Source: Pyxicephalus adspersus
Lineage: Eukaryota; Chordata; Amphibia; Anura; Pyxicephalidae
Length of the DNA: 64,000 nt
Assembly (NCBI RefSeq): GCF_032062135.1
Contig: NC_092859.1
Location: 50,519,629-50,583,628, forward strand
Direction of reading: 5' to 3'
How positions within the stretch are numbered: position 1 is the stretch's first letter; the number at the start of each line of letters is the position of its first letter. The notes under the pieces were generated by a model that saw only the letters and a list, made by a program, of their open reading frames with translations, had not been told where the DNA came from and made no database searches. Below are positions 33,877 to 45,350 of the stretch, piece by piece. Both the position numbers and the translations under genes were made by a program.

Positions 33877-34906
33877 CTAAAAATAAAATTACACATTTTT
33901 TACTTTCAGCATTTAAAAGACTGACATTCTATTTTACATTTGATGGTCATTGCCCTGTCTGATGGATCATTGTCCTGTTGCATGACCCAATTTCAAGCTT
34001 TACCTGTTGCACAAATTGACTCACATTTGATTCCAAATGTGCTGGCATGTTCTTTTTAAGAGGCTTTTATACTGTAAACCCTTCCCAAACATTTAACATT
34101 CTGACCGAGGCATGTAGAATTTGATATGTATCTCTTGGGTTTTTTTGCAATTTTTTCTGACCAGTAAATGATCAGACCTTAGGGTGAATTTGCTAAGAAG
34201 ACCACCACTGGGCAGATTGGCAGCTGAATTGAATATTTTCCACTTTTGAATAATCCTACTGCAGAATGATGGACTTTGAATTGTTTAGAAATGGTCTTGT
34301 AAGTCTTTCTAGATTGTAGAGGAACAGCAAACTGACAAAAACTTGTTTTTCACAAAAAAAACAAAAAAAAAGTATTTGATTACTAGCATTTGGCTTACCC
34401 TCTCAATCCCTATATAAGTGTTAGGGGTATATAAAATAGCGACAGTATATTACGTCATGGTTTGGTAAATCTGAGGTTGTAATTACCTAATTTTAAAAAC
34501 TTCTAAGGATCAGATTATTTTTATGTCCTAACATGCAAACCCTTAGAATTGAAAAAGGGTGTATTATGACTAGCAAACAGCTTTAACAAGAAGGGGCTGT
34601 TTTTTACCTGCTTTTCCAGCAGTTCACAATGACCCTTCTTAGGATATACTGCATCTAAATAATAGAACAGCATAAAGCATGCCAAAAGTAGCCCCTGAAC
34701 TGCCAAAAGCTCTGTAAATGAAAGTCAATGGGATTTTTATGACTTGTAGGTCGAAGGCTTCAGATTAAGATCAGGGAAGAACATGGGTTATTTTATACTA
34801 GTTTAAGTTCAGGCTGAAGGCAGGTTGGGATGTGTTTGTAATATTACAGAGGATTTTTGTCTCTCTCGTCAGTAAATACTGAGAGAGGCCATGCTAGCAC
34901 ACTTGA
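33877..34906. other. camlg intron 3, left part
   Basis: Part of a 2.9 kb intron. From about 33,940 to 34,330 the text resembles an old decayed DNA-transposon relic ('gatcattgtcctgttgcatg' and 'gcatgttctttt'), seen in many vertebrates, but the match is loose. Confidence 0.3.
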
Positions 34907-35533
34907 TTAACCTCCCCAGCAGTAACCCCGGGTGTGGCTCGGGGTAAAAAAAAAAAAACTGCTAAAAGCAGTAACCCTGAGCTACACTCGGGGTAGCTAA
35001 AACAATGAAAAACAATAATAAATACTACGTTACCTGGCCCGCCAGCGTCCTTCAAAATCCCCGCCCTCTTGCATCCTCTGGGCGGCATCCTCTGCATCCG
35101 ATAAGTCACCCGGGAGATCCCGGTGACGTCGCTGGGTGCGACCGTTGCGTTTGGGTTGAGTGGCAGGAATTGCATTCAATACAAAATACAGTGGATTTAT
35201 ATGTCTAAAAGCAGTACATCTGTCTTAGTACATGTGTACATGTACTACATGTGTCTTCCATGAAAATGTATTTTACCATATAATAGCGAGTATAATAAAG
35301 TTTGAAACACAAAATCATGTCAAAATAATAAATTTAAACAAAATTTATAATACATTAATTATTAAATTTTTTTTAATTTTAATTTATTTAATTTATTATT
35401 TTGACATGATTTTGTGTTTCAAAGTTTATTATACTCATTATTATATTATACTGTAAAATAAATTTTCTTGAAAAACAATTTACAGCTTTTAGACATAAAA
35501 ATCCGGACAGAAATGAACCACCCAGGAGGTTAA
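34907..35533. mobile_element. TTAA-flanked MITE, 627 bp
   Basis: It starts 'ttaacctccccagcagtaac' and ends 'gaaccacccaggaggttaa'. TTAA duplicates flank complementary tips. The paired 'gtgtggctcggggta' and 'ctacactcggggtagc' blocks are present. Inside, 'tttgaaacacaaaatcatgt' and its complement near 35,405 form a large AT-rich palindrome around 35,290-35,440. It lies in camlg intron 3. Confidence 0.75.
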
Positions 35534-35689
35534 ATTGATTGCTAAGTTAGGGGGTGCAAAATGTAAACACAATTATTCCTAAGGTTGAAACCCTACAAAA
35601 CTACTACACACTTGCATCCGATATTTGACTAGCAAGGTTTGGAATACATAAGGGCCTACTGCCTTTGCCAAAACCCATGAATTCAGGAG

Positions 35690-35840
35690 CTCACAGTTTG
35701 TGGTTATCAGTATAAGATGGCTCTGTTTGCTAATGACCTTCTCCTATTTTTCACCTCACATGTCCATCCTATTCATTCTCAAAAACTTTTGATCCAATTT
35801 AAAATGGCCAATTTAATTTAAAATGTATGCGTATATACAC
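35690..35840 (+). pseudogene. LINE reverse transcriptase catalytic-box fragment
   Basis: The + strand reads GYQYKMALFANDLLLFFTSH, recognisable as the motif surrounding the YADD box of L1-type reverse transcriptases. The box has decayed to FAND. Only about 50 codons are visible. It lies in camlg intron 3. Confidence 0.6.
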
Positions 35841-36174
35841 TATAGGTGACATTTATCAAATCAGGCTCAAAGCAAGGCAATACACAGCAGGAAAAATGAG
35901 ATTGAATGTGTGACAGATTCATATAATACTACATCTTGATTTAAAATTCCTCCTTTGGCTGAATTAAAACTGACTACTTGCTAACTATGCATCTGCTTTG
36001 AGTGAAAATATGAAAACTCTCTCCTGTGCAGGGAGTCAGAAACCTGTCAAGAAAAGACTTTGCTAAGTGATATTTGCATCTAACTATATATTGTAATTTG
36101 CATAATACATAACCTCCTAGATGTTTTACAAAATTATTTACTACATTCATTTACACCTAATTGTAGATAGCTTC

Positions 36175-36682
36175 GGACAGGTAGTCCAATTAAAAATGTC
36201 TAATAATGGCAAGAGGGGTTCACTCACAAAAGACGGCATTCTGTTGGTGGACTACCTACCTCAGGGCTCTAGTATCACCGGACAGTATTATGCTAACTTT
36301 CTGTACCGGGTGAAGGAGGCAATTAAGACGAAATGCCGTGGAAAGTTGACCAAAGAGATCCTTTTTTTGCAGAACAATGCACCCGTGCACACGTTCAACG
36401 TACTCACCTGACCTGGCCCCTTCGGACTATTATCTGTTCCCGAATTTAAAGAAACACCTGACGAGGCAACATTTTTAAAGGACATTTCTGACGTCAAATA
36501 TGCTGTTGAGAGCTGGTTTGCAGCCTGACCAAAGGAATTTTATTTGAACGATCTAGAAAAGCTGCAACTATGCTGTAATAAGTGCATCAGTTTTAGGGGG
36601 GATATGTTGAATAAATGTGTTATTTCATAACTTCGCCTCTCTTCTTTCTGGGCAAAGCCAGGAACTTCTCAGTACCCCCTCG
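36175..36682 (+). mobile_element. Mariner copy B, 5'-truncated
   Basis: It encodes DGILLVDYLPQGSSITGQYY and later DLAPSDYYLFPNL, and retains the third catalytic Asp codon that the longer copy has lost. About 63 bp is missing at 'gttcaacgt/actcacctg', removing the segment between HTSN and YSPD. The right terminal repeat ends 'agtaccccctcg' followed by a TA at 36,683-36,684. The right edge is 74 bp from camlg exon 3. Confidence 0.85.
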
Positions 36683-36757
36683 TACATGCTTGTGTGAAAA
36701 AATAATATAGGCATATATCCAACAACACATCATTTAAAATTACAACTTAAATCTTAC

Positions 36758-36823
36758 CTTTGGAAAATATTTGGATAATCCCATAAATGCAAGTTGTAAT
36801 GTGAGGAACGGAGCAAATATTGA
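36758..36823 (-). CDS. camlg: CAML exon 3 (second transmembrane segment)
   Basis: This 66 nt exon encodes residues 191-212, SIFAPFLTLQLAFMGLSKYF followed by PK. It is a hydrophobic segment nearly identical to vertebrate CAML. It is phase 0 at both ends; the acceptor is tttacag and the donor gtaaga. It completes the hydrophobic hairpin begun in exon 2. Confidence 0.96.
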
Positions 36824-37740
36824 CTGTAAACAAACACAAACAAAGAAGTCAAAGCCAATTACAGAGATGATGCAAAGAATAATCGACAATGCCACTTTCC
36901 ACTTATTAAAGGATCCTAAAACCAACTTTACAATGTTTTCTGTAAAAAACCCCAACAGGCCATGATAAAGCTACTGGAAAATCAGAGAACTGTCTTACTT
37001 GCTGGGTTTATCACAATACACCTAAGAAATTTACATTTTGATTCCATGTTTTAAAACTTCATTTAATAATAAAATACCCTTTTTCTATATATAGTTTCAT
37101 AGGTAGTACAGAAAAGCTTTGGGAAGAATGTTATTTACAACATTAAGATAAGAGAAGAATTTTTTTAACAAGCTGTCAAGATTGTTTCCTAAAAAATACA
37201 TTTCAAAACTATTTGTTTTTAGAAAAGAGAGACCACAAGAGAGAGTGTTTAATGGGGACAATTATGAAAAACACAAAAAACAGCACAAAAAACTGTACTG
37301 TAGAACTTTATATTGCAGATGTACCTCCATTTAAAAATATAAAGGATCAAGTTATTTACGTATTTAATTTATTCATCCAACTTAAACAATTTTTTCTAAT
37401 GAAAAACTCAGAGTAAATCTAAGTAATTCCATATTTCAAGTATTTTGTAGATCTAAACTCTTAACTGGGCAAAGTTTTGGTTAATAAATTACTGTATACC
37501 AAACTACTGCCCTTTTTTTACATACACAAACATGTATTCTTATCTTAGAGTTGCTGATCTCATCCAGCCTTTTCCATCCATATCTTGCATTCATTCACTT
37601 CCTCCAGTTTCGACTACAGAATATTGCCCTAAACTAACTTCCTAATACCAGTAGTGGCAATGCCAACTTAGGAAAGCAACTGCAACAAAGTTGTTATTCC
37701 ATTACAGTTAGTGCCTGAATAAGGACCATAAGAATTTTAA
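36824..37740. other. camlg intron 2, right of exon 3
   Basis: AT-rich intronic DNA with no recognised repeat, gene or RNA. Confidence 0.4.
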
Positions 37741-37749
37741 TGGTATTAA

Positions 37750-38452
37750 ATTAGTGTTGGTGTTCCCTATATTCAAGCCGAAAATGGCAGTTTGAATTTG
37801 GGCAGATCTGACCCAAAAACACGAAATTCGACTTTGCAAATTCGTGTTTAAAAATACATTAAAAAAAAAAAAAAAAAAAAAAAAAAGGCGAACCCTAGAT
37901 GAACTTACAAGGAGTTTCTTCATTGAGAGACATAATAATCCACTGAGTTCAGTTCCTATGGTCACTGGGCTGTACTTATCATTTATGCACACGAGTGCTT
38001 TCAATCAGCTGTGACTGCAGATGAACTCTCAATGTAGTTTCTCTATTGAGAGTTCATCTGCAGTTCAGTTCCCACGGTCACCGGGCTGAAAAGTACAGCC
38101 TGGTGACTGCGGGAACTTTGCGGTGACAGCTGATTGGAGGAGGCATGCGACTGCTTCTAATTAGCTGTGACTGCAGATGAACTGCTGTTCCATATGTGTT
38201 CTTGGATAGAGAATCTCTATCCAAGAACACATACTACAGTTACGCTAGGGCTGCAAGAGCAATCAGGGAAGCGGAGCTGTCAGCAGTCCGCCCCCGAGTG
38301 CTTTTGGAGTTTTACATAGTCCTAAAAAAAACCTGAATACCCCCCCCCCAGACTCTAATGGTGTTCGAATTCGGCATTCAATCACCCGAAAAATATCAGG
38401 CTATTCGATCAAATAGCTGCCGAATCAAACACTCGGCTGTTCGACCAACAGT
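37750..38452. mobile_element. MITE with nested perfect palindromes
   Basis: The ends carry 'aattcgactttgcaaattcg' and 'tgttcgaattcggcattcaa' type blocks. Inside are a hairpin with perfect 20 nt arms at 38,014-38,033 and 38,045-38,064, another with 20 nt arms at 38,193-38,212 and 38,214-38,233 separated by one base, and 'cggtcaccgggctg'/'cagcctggtgactg' pairs. A 26 bp A-run lies at 37,861-37,886. There is no coding capacity. Outer limits are approximate. It lies in camlg intron 2. Confidence 0.6.
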
Positions 38453-38833
38453 AATTATTTTAATGAAAAATGCATATGTAACTGCTTACGCACCAGAGCA
38501 TTTACTTTTCAAACCTCTACAGTATACCAGTTTCTATTTAACCTTAAATATTGGCCCTAAAATTATTCCTCTGAATGCTGTATCTGTGGCAATACCAAAT
38601 ATGCATTGCACAATCATTGCTTATATACATGTGTGCTCCCTACAAGAGCGATTGCATTCATATGTGTGTGCGCGCACAAGGAGCCCCAGGACCATGAGCG
38701 AAGGATAAGAGAGAGAAGGGTACACAGACAGCCACCTTGGAAAAAAAATGATGGATTACTTCTACATGAAAAGCTTCTAGCTAAATTAAGGTCTAGAAAA
38801 AAAAAAAAAAAAAAAAAAACATCACTAACTTAC

Positions 38834-39252
38834 CAAGTATTTGCACACAAACATTCTAACAAACACAGCAAGGATGGCACTTCCCACAAGTCTAAAAATG
38901 CGGAAAGAGTCCATTTCATCTACGCCATTGGTATTGTCAGGAACTGGCTTGTCATTATTGATCTGGTTTCGAAGTTTCATTGCTTCATCAAATCTTGTTA
39001 AGTATTGGTTCAGGCCTCCTGGGGTAGACTCTGCAGTAACATCTGTTCTGTTTCGGAGTCCATTGCTATCTTTTCCGAAATTGGAACTCTTGTTGAAGTC
39101 CATCCGTTCCTCCAGGTTTATTGCCATGCCTTCTGAACAAGAGTGGTCACCTGAAGGGGCAGTATCTCCTGAAAATATAGCCCCTCGCTTAGACAATGAT
39201 GACTGCAATAGTAGGGAGTCTGGCTTGTCAAGTTTTTCAATTCGAAGTTCAT
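38834..39252 (-). CDS. camlg: CAML exon 2 (cytosolic region and first transmembrane segment)
   Basis: This 419 nt exon encodes about residues 51-190. The first two thirds are polar and poorly conserved (SLLLQSSLSKRGAIFSGDTA). Conservation becomes clear from TAESTPGGLNQYLTRFDEAM through KLRNQINNDKP to MDSFRIFRLVGSAILAVFVR and MFVCKYL, which matches CAML. The final part is the first transmembrane helix. The acceptor is tttttag and the donor gtaagt. It enters in phase 1 and leaves in phase 0. Confidence 0.96.
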
Positions 39253-42045
39253 CTAAAAATAATAATAATAATAGTAATAAAAAAAATTTAAAAAAAGATA
39301 ATTTTTTCAAGGTTTTGAGAAAACACCAGCTAAAAGAAATGGAACCTCTGTTACTATCAGTCAAATCTATTGGAAGCTCAGAAAAATATACCTGCCAGTG
39401 ATCAAAGGGTCTTACAAAGGGTGCTTAGGAATACGCTGTGTGTCAATGTTGTATCCAGTATAATAATTTGGGAGCTAGCAGGGCGACATGACAAACAATA
39501 TTACAAACAAGCGATATTAAACAAGTGAGCACCCTGTGGTTTTCTTATCATCTCTATACAAGTATTACCCATAAAACGCAGGATTAAGAAGTATTTTACA
39601 AATACAAGGAAACCATTTAATAAAATAAACAGATTACCCACAATAGTTATTAGTAAAGGAGAGGTTTTAGGTTTAACAACACTTAAATATTAAAGTCCAT
39701 TCAGACTCCAGCAATTTCCCTGACTAATAACCTATGCTAACCCCTAAAGATGATTTACATTTTAGAGAGATGTGGTGCTTTAATGAATGCATGTTAATAT
39801 ATGTTGTGTTAAGGCATCAAATGCAGGCAAATATGACCAGGCACCCTTTCTTTCAGAGGCAGCTTGTAGGGATGTGGTAATATTAGTTGCAGCTTCTGAA
39901 CAGTCACAGAGCATTATTTTGCAAGTGTAGTTCATTTAATATAAAAAAAGTTAACTATAAATAATATATTATGTTATCAACTTTGCCGTGTCTTAAAACA
40001 TATTGGGTTGTAAACAGAAAAAAAAAAACACAATGGCTAATAGACAAAATAGAAACAACATGGTACAATGTAAACCCCAAATAGGGCAATATTAGCAGTT
40101 TACCTTAAGGCCAGATCAGAACACAAGTAGTGCAGTAAAGTCATATATAAATCAATCATGCAACCACTGATTATATTTCCTAGAATGCCAATAAAGGCAA
40201 CCAATTTCATATTAGATGTGCAACCACTAACAGAGTTTTATCAAGAGGTTACCTTTGGTACCACCCACTACTTTAGGTGAGCACCACTCTCCAAGCTCTG
40301 TAGAACACTCATCTACCCTGGGTAGGATTTCCAGAGAGGAAACAAGATACTACTACTACTTCATCCCAACATGTACAAAAAAAAAAGCCTGTGTGTCATT
40401 AGTTATATAAAAAAGGACATAATGCATATGGCAAGAAGAAGCCCTGTACTGTACTGTACAAAAAAAAATACTGCCTATGTCTGGATATCCAGATTTGGTA
40501 GTAGCACTACCACATTTTGGGTGTGTGCTTGCTTTTCTTGCTTGAAAGGACCATGCACTGGCCTCTCATGCCCATGTAGGAAACCATAAGCTTTTACTGG
40601 AACTGCACCAAGCTACTTCAAGAGACATACAGGCACCCACTGCTTCACTGCAAGGACATAACTTTATATAGCACAAACTTATGCAGCACTGTCATTTAGG
40701 GCCAATTCAGATATCTGTGTCACTGTAATGCACATAACATTCCTTGTTGTGACACCACAAAACAAATTAAGACACAAAACAAATTAAGAAAGAGCCCCTG
40801 CATTGCTGTGTACTGCAATGTATGGGGACATTTCATAGCATATTATGTTGTTGGACAATTATATGCTTTGTGTTTTTTTTTCCATCTGTTTTAATGGCTG
40901 CATTAATGCAGCACACATAAAACACGAAACATAAGGTTCAATTAAGCACTGCATAGATTTAGAGCAACCCTCATACATGGCTGAATCAATGTTTCTAAAT
41001 ATAAGCAGTAAAGGTACATGAACTTTACATCAACCCTTTTGCAAAAGAGCTCAGTCTAGGGGCACTAGGAGTTAATCAAGTGTGCTGCAGTGCAAAAAGA
41101 TTGCAAATTATAATAAAAATCTGAGTGACAGAGAAATGAGCTCATCAGTATGCTGATTTAGATTTCACCATCTACTCAGTGGGAAGATGTAGAGGGGGCC
41201 TGTAAGTACAGTTTAAACTGCAGCAGGAAAAACCACAGATCCCCTCCACTTTCAAGCAGAACTGTAAATCATTTGGTAGTTAAAATACCGGTCATATGTA
41301 TTTCTGTGTCTATTACCCGTGTGCAAATGAAATCTGTGTTTTAGCAGTTGACTCCTGAGGCTGAATTCACACTAGCAGTGAGGTTGCCTCACAGGGAAAT
41401 GCTACCTGCGGCAGCCCCATAGCAAAGCAATAAGAGGCCACAGATGTACCTTACAGCTTCTAATTGACAGAAATGCAGCATTAGTGGTACCTTGTGGATA
41501 TATCAGTTTATCATTTGCAACTATTTATTGCACAGTGCTGCATAATATGTAGGTTCTATATAAATACAGTTTATTAATAATATTAGTAATAATACTACAT
41601 CTAACAGTTCAAAAGTCTCAATTGCTGTTAAGAAAAAAAAACAGAAAAGAAAAAAACTGATTCCATATTACAGTCCATGGAGTTCTCACTCTGCCAAACA
41701 GACTGTTTTCCCTATGATAAATTGGCCCCTTTTGACAGTAATTTTCAGGGGTGTCAGAAGCTTTTAATATTAAGTTTAAATGCTGATGCATAGAAATATT
41801 CCAAACCTTGAGCTGTGTTGGGGAGTGCCTGCACATTATCAGTGAAAACAAGGGGTTTCTATGCTCTGCACTGACAACATCTCAGCTTGTACCATTGTCA
41901 CTTACAGACAGCTGGATAATTTCCAGGCAGGACACTTTTGTGAGTGAGGAGGGGAAAGGAGTCCAAGCTAGACTCAGAAGCAAATTATACAACTGATACA
42001 GCCAAATGTTATATTAATTGCTATACAGAAGCAGTGTCAGTGTGT
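39253..42045. other. camlg intron 1, left part
   Basis: Contains a short SINE-like tail at about 41,505-41,600 ('cagtgctgcataatatgtag', 'ctatataaatacagtttatt') and otherwise unrecognised intronic DNA. No exon was seen. Confidence 0.4.
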
Positions 42046-42361
42046 GTTTACAGACGCTCCTCGATAACTAAAAGGTTCTGTTCCTGCGACCTGGTCATTA
42101 AGTGAATTCGTCATTAAGTGAGGAGCATAGGAAAGACCTAGTCGGCAGCACTGGGAGTGTGCAGCGCCTTTCAGTAACACGTTCAAGTTTCAGTAACTGT
42201 CTGCAGACCGGGAATCGTGAAGGAGGGAACCAGAGGGAGCCCAGAAGACCAAAGAGGAGAAATCGTGTGGATGTAAACTGTACAGTGTACTCCTCAGAGA
42301 ATCCGGTTGTGTGGGTGGTAAACAGGTAAGTCACTAAAGGAGGAATGCCTGTACTGTAAAC
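42046..42361. mobile_element. MITE with 'gtttacag' terminal repeats
   Basis: The left end 'gtttacagacgctcctcgat' and the right end 'aggaggaatgcctgtactgt' plus 'aaac' are imperfect inverted repeats. 'cattaagtgaattcgtcatt' is an internal short duplication. It lies in camlg intron 1. Confidence 0.65.
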
Positions 42362-42857
42362 ATTTAATTCATGTTAGAAGCTTGAAAAGTGATTCTTGTT
42401 TAGGTAAAAAAAAAGTCCCTAGGGTCCATATTTTGTTAGCTGTAGAAGGCATATGCCACCGTTCCTTTGGCATGTATAAAATAACCAATAAAACTAACAA
42501 TGTCCCTGATCAGTAAAAACTTCAGAACAGAGCACTTCCAAGTTCATTCTTAGCAGATGACATCTGTTAGCAGGAATTGTACAATCACCTGGTTCAATCT
42601 TAATGTAAAAGCTTGTATGAATATGAAAGGTATCTCTTTTCACTGAATGATGTACATTGGATGACAACTGGGTTACTAACTTTTTCAGAAGCAAAGGGCT
42701 ACAATGGCAGCCTTCAAATTTTCTCCACACAGATTTCCATTGATACACAATTCAATCTAGAAGATTCCTAAAGTATAAATATGACATATTTGAACAATTC
42801 CATGAAATCCAAGAGAATGTAAACCATAACAATGAACATAAAATGATCTTTCACATA

Positions 42858-44136
42858 CGAGAGGGTGCTTAGAAGTTCCTGGCTTTGCCCCCTTCCAGAT
42901 GAAATAGAAAAATGAGTGTGGGGGCATATGACAGCTTAATATCTTAGTATGTAAGTGTGCAAATATTGGGTCTTTGCAATTCTTAAACCTGTATTTCTTT
43001 TAGTGAGAAGCTGTGAAGGCAGAGGCAGAAGCAAGTTTTAAGTTGTTGGAGTTACGGGCCGTCATGAAGTTTTAGTTTCTCCAGGGAAAGTCAGCAAAGG
43101 ACATTCACACTGAGATGTCACAAACACTGGGGGAGAAGTGTCCTTCATACAGCACTGTCAAAACCTGGATATCTCGTTTTAAGACTGGGCATTTCACCAT
43201 TGAAGATGAGCCCCACAGTGGGCACCACCCAACCTCAACTGACCCGGCAATCTGCGATGCTGTCCATGAGCCTATTATTGAGGATCGACGAATATCCGCA
43301 AAAAGTATTGCCCAGATACTTGACATCTCACGGGAGCGTGTTGGGTTTGTATCATCACTATCCTAGACATGCGCAAGCTTTCAGCGAAGTGGGTGCCTAA
43401 ATGTTTGAACAGTGATCAGAAGAATTGCGTTGAAGCATCCAGAGCTGTTTTGTCCCATTTTGAAGGCACAGGACTTTTTGGCTAGGTTAGTGACTGAGGA
43501 TGAAACCTGGCTCCGCATCTATGATCCCGAAACCAAGGAACAGTTAAAAGAATGGCACCACAGTGGGTCCCCGCGGCCGAAGAAGTTCCGAACCCAGAAA
43601 TCGACCAAAAAGGTCATGGCGTCTGTTTTCTGGGACAAAGATGGTATTCTGTTGGTGGATTACCTACCTCAGGGCTCTAGTATCATCGGACAGTATTATG
43701 CTAACCTCCTCGACCAGCTGAAGGAGGCAATTACGACGAAACGCTGTGGAAAGTTGACCAAAGGGATCCTTTTTTTGCAGGACAATGCACCTGTGCACAC
43801 GTCCAACGTTGTTGCTGCCAAATTGAACGTCCTGGGTTTCCAATTGGTCCACCATCCCCCCCTACTCACCTGAGCTGGCCCCCCTATTATCTGTTCCCGA
43901 ATTTGAAGAAACACCTGAAGGGGCAACGTTTTGAGGACATTTCTGATGTCAAAGATGCTGCCGAGAGCTGGTTTGCAGCCAAACCAAAGGACTTTTATTT
44001 GAACAGTCTAGAAAAGCTGCACCTACGCTGTACTAAGTACATCAGTCTCAGGGGGAATATGCTGAATAAATGTGTTATTTCATAACTCTGGCTCTCTTCT
44101 TTCTGGGCAAAGCCAGGAACTTCTCAGCACCCCTCA
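42858..44136 (+). mobile_element. Near full-length mariner element, copy C
   Basis: The element is 1,279 bp. It is bounded by TA dinucleotides at 42,856-42,857 and 44,137-44,138, as expected for mariner insertion. Terminal inverted repeats share 'agaagttcctggctttgccc' (42,871-42,890, with its complement at 44,105-44,124). One broken transposase gene fills the interior. It lies in camlg intron 1, opposite to the gene's transcription. Confidence 0.92.
43025..44083 (+). pseudogene. Mariner transposase, inactive
   Basis: The order of parts is typical of mariner (DD34D) transposases: N-terminal HTH domain (SAKDIHTEMSQTLGEKCPSY, then YSTVKTWISRFKTGHFTIED), linker with ISAKSIAQILDISRERVG, first Asp in VTEDETWLRIYDPETKEQLK, second Asp in GILFLQDNAPVHTSN, and the C-terminal KHLKGQRFEDISDVKDAAES to NMLNKCVIS. 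Lesions: an early in-frame stop after RAVMKF, a frameshift after RERVGF, an extra C in the 'HHPP' segment and a 5-base net loss at the DLAPSDYYLFP block that removes the third catalytic Asp. The last frame is shifted as a result. The cut-and-paste activity must be lost. The length, about 350 codons, is normal for the family. Confidence 0.9.
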
Positions 44137-44138
44137 TA

Positions 44139-44977
44139 TACTATTAAAGATAATAAACTTACAGATACAAAAAAAATACCTATCGATCACGACAGAAATC
44201 CATTAATCTTTTTTCTACCTGAACCTTTTGCCGAGTTCACCTATGTTAGTTACAAACCTCCACTTTTCTATGTTACAGAGATGATGAGGAGGTGGTGAAT
44301 AGCACAAATCAGAGCAACCTAACTTAATGCTGTAGCTGTATGCACACAGTACAGTGAAAAGTGATACCCTGGGAGATACTGAAGGATACAGCCCATCTCA
44401 TGTCTTGGGTGGAGGGTACCCGCATCATTTAGCCCTTTCCTCCCCGGCCCTAATGTCCCACCCCTTTCATTTATTAAAATCTCTTTTCTTCAGGCGTGGC
44501 GGATTAGACTCACATAAATGTAGCCCACATGCAGCCTGCATATAATTGCCCACTTCAGACTGATATCTACCCATCAAGGCATTCTGATCTTTACATATCT
44601 CTCAAGAGCCAGCCCACTGCTTCCACCACATGGAGGGGAGATGCTGTCAGGTTTTCAGAAAGCTCTGTACAACACCATTCATATTTTAATATAACTATGA
44701 GTAGGGTGATGCACAACACCAGTAATGTCCTCAGAAACACATGTGTATCCTCTGACACAACAAGGCTTCTCTTGCATTGTCCTTACACCACTGAAGCAAT
44801 GACTGATTCACGATGGTCCACCCAAGTAAGACAGATGTGGTGTTATTACTGTGACGCTGATGTGGCCCCTGAACGCCATCCACCCATATTGAATTATAAA
44901 ACAGGAATGTCATGCTGCCTACAGATACAAAACACAAGTAAATATCGCATCGTGCGCAGATCTGGTCAGGCTCTCAC
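44139..44977. other. camlg intron 1, right part
   Basis: No repeat was recognised. A + strand open frame of 189 codons (44,529-45,098) runs over this segment and camlg exon 1 but has no motif and is antisense to the real exon. Confidence 0.4.
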
Positions 44978-45128
44978 CACTGCTGACTGGCTTATGTATG
45001 CCCATGATCCTATTCATCCTCTCCTCAGAATTAATCATCAGTTTCCGTCTCCTGATCTCAGCTCTCCGCTGGGAAGCAGACATTCTCTCTGGAGCTGAGT
45101 CTCCAGTGCCGTCCGCCAAAACCTCCAT
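44978..45128 (-). CDS. camlg: CAML exon 1 (start codon, basic N-terminal motif)
   Basis: This 151 nt coding exon starts [20 protein letters not shown] and continues [20 protein letters not shown] to [11 protein letters not shown]. The basic [13 protein letters not shown] block near the N-terminus is the conserved cytosolic site that binds TRC40/GET3. The donor is gtgaga, phase 1. The start context cggcATGG has G at -3 and +4. With exons 2-4 the protein has 275 residues against about 296 in human; the difference lies in the variable cytosolic region. Together with WRB/GET1 the product is the ER receptor that releases and inserts tail-anchored proteins; it was first described as calcium-modulating cyclophilin ligand. 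Confidence 0.96.
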
Positions 45129-45350
45129 GCCGTGTAAGTGTATCTGACCACCTAATCACCTTCTGTAATCATCAACACAATGAGCTCTTCTGTCAGCTTT
45201 GTGCCGGCTCACTGTGATGACATCATTGCCTGCGCCCTCCATCTTGTGGTTGGCTGTTACGTAAAGTGAGGTTACAGGGACAAAATATTAGCTGCGTCAT
45301 GAAAGTTACAGCAAAGCTTTAGTTTCGCTTCCGGTCTGCTCTTTTTTTTT
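45129..45350 (-). promoter_or_regulatory. camlg 5' UTR and promoter
   Basis: On the minus strand, reading toward the gene, there are 'accggaagcg' (ETS-type), 'catgacgcag' and 'tacgtaac' (CRE-half-like), 'ccacaagatggagg' (YY1-like) and 'tgatgtcatca' (palindromic ATF/CREB-type). There is no TATA box. CpG density is modestly raised. The transcription start is not known; motif functions are inferred. Confidence 0.5.

Noticed and set aside
38841..39401. A 186-codon + strand open frame
   Set aside because: It is the antisense shadow of camlg exon 2, whose minus-strand peptide matches CAML.
44529..45098. A 189-codon + strand open frame
   Set aside because: It is antisense to camlg exon 1 and intron 1, with no motif.
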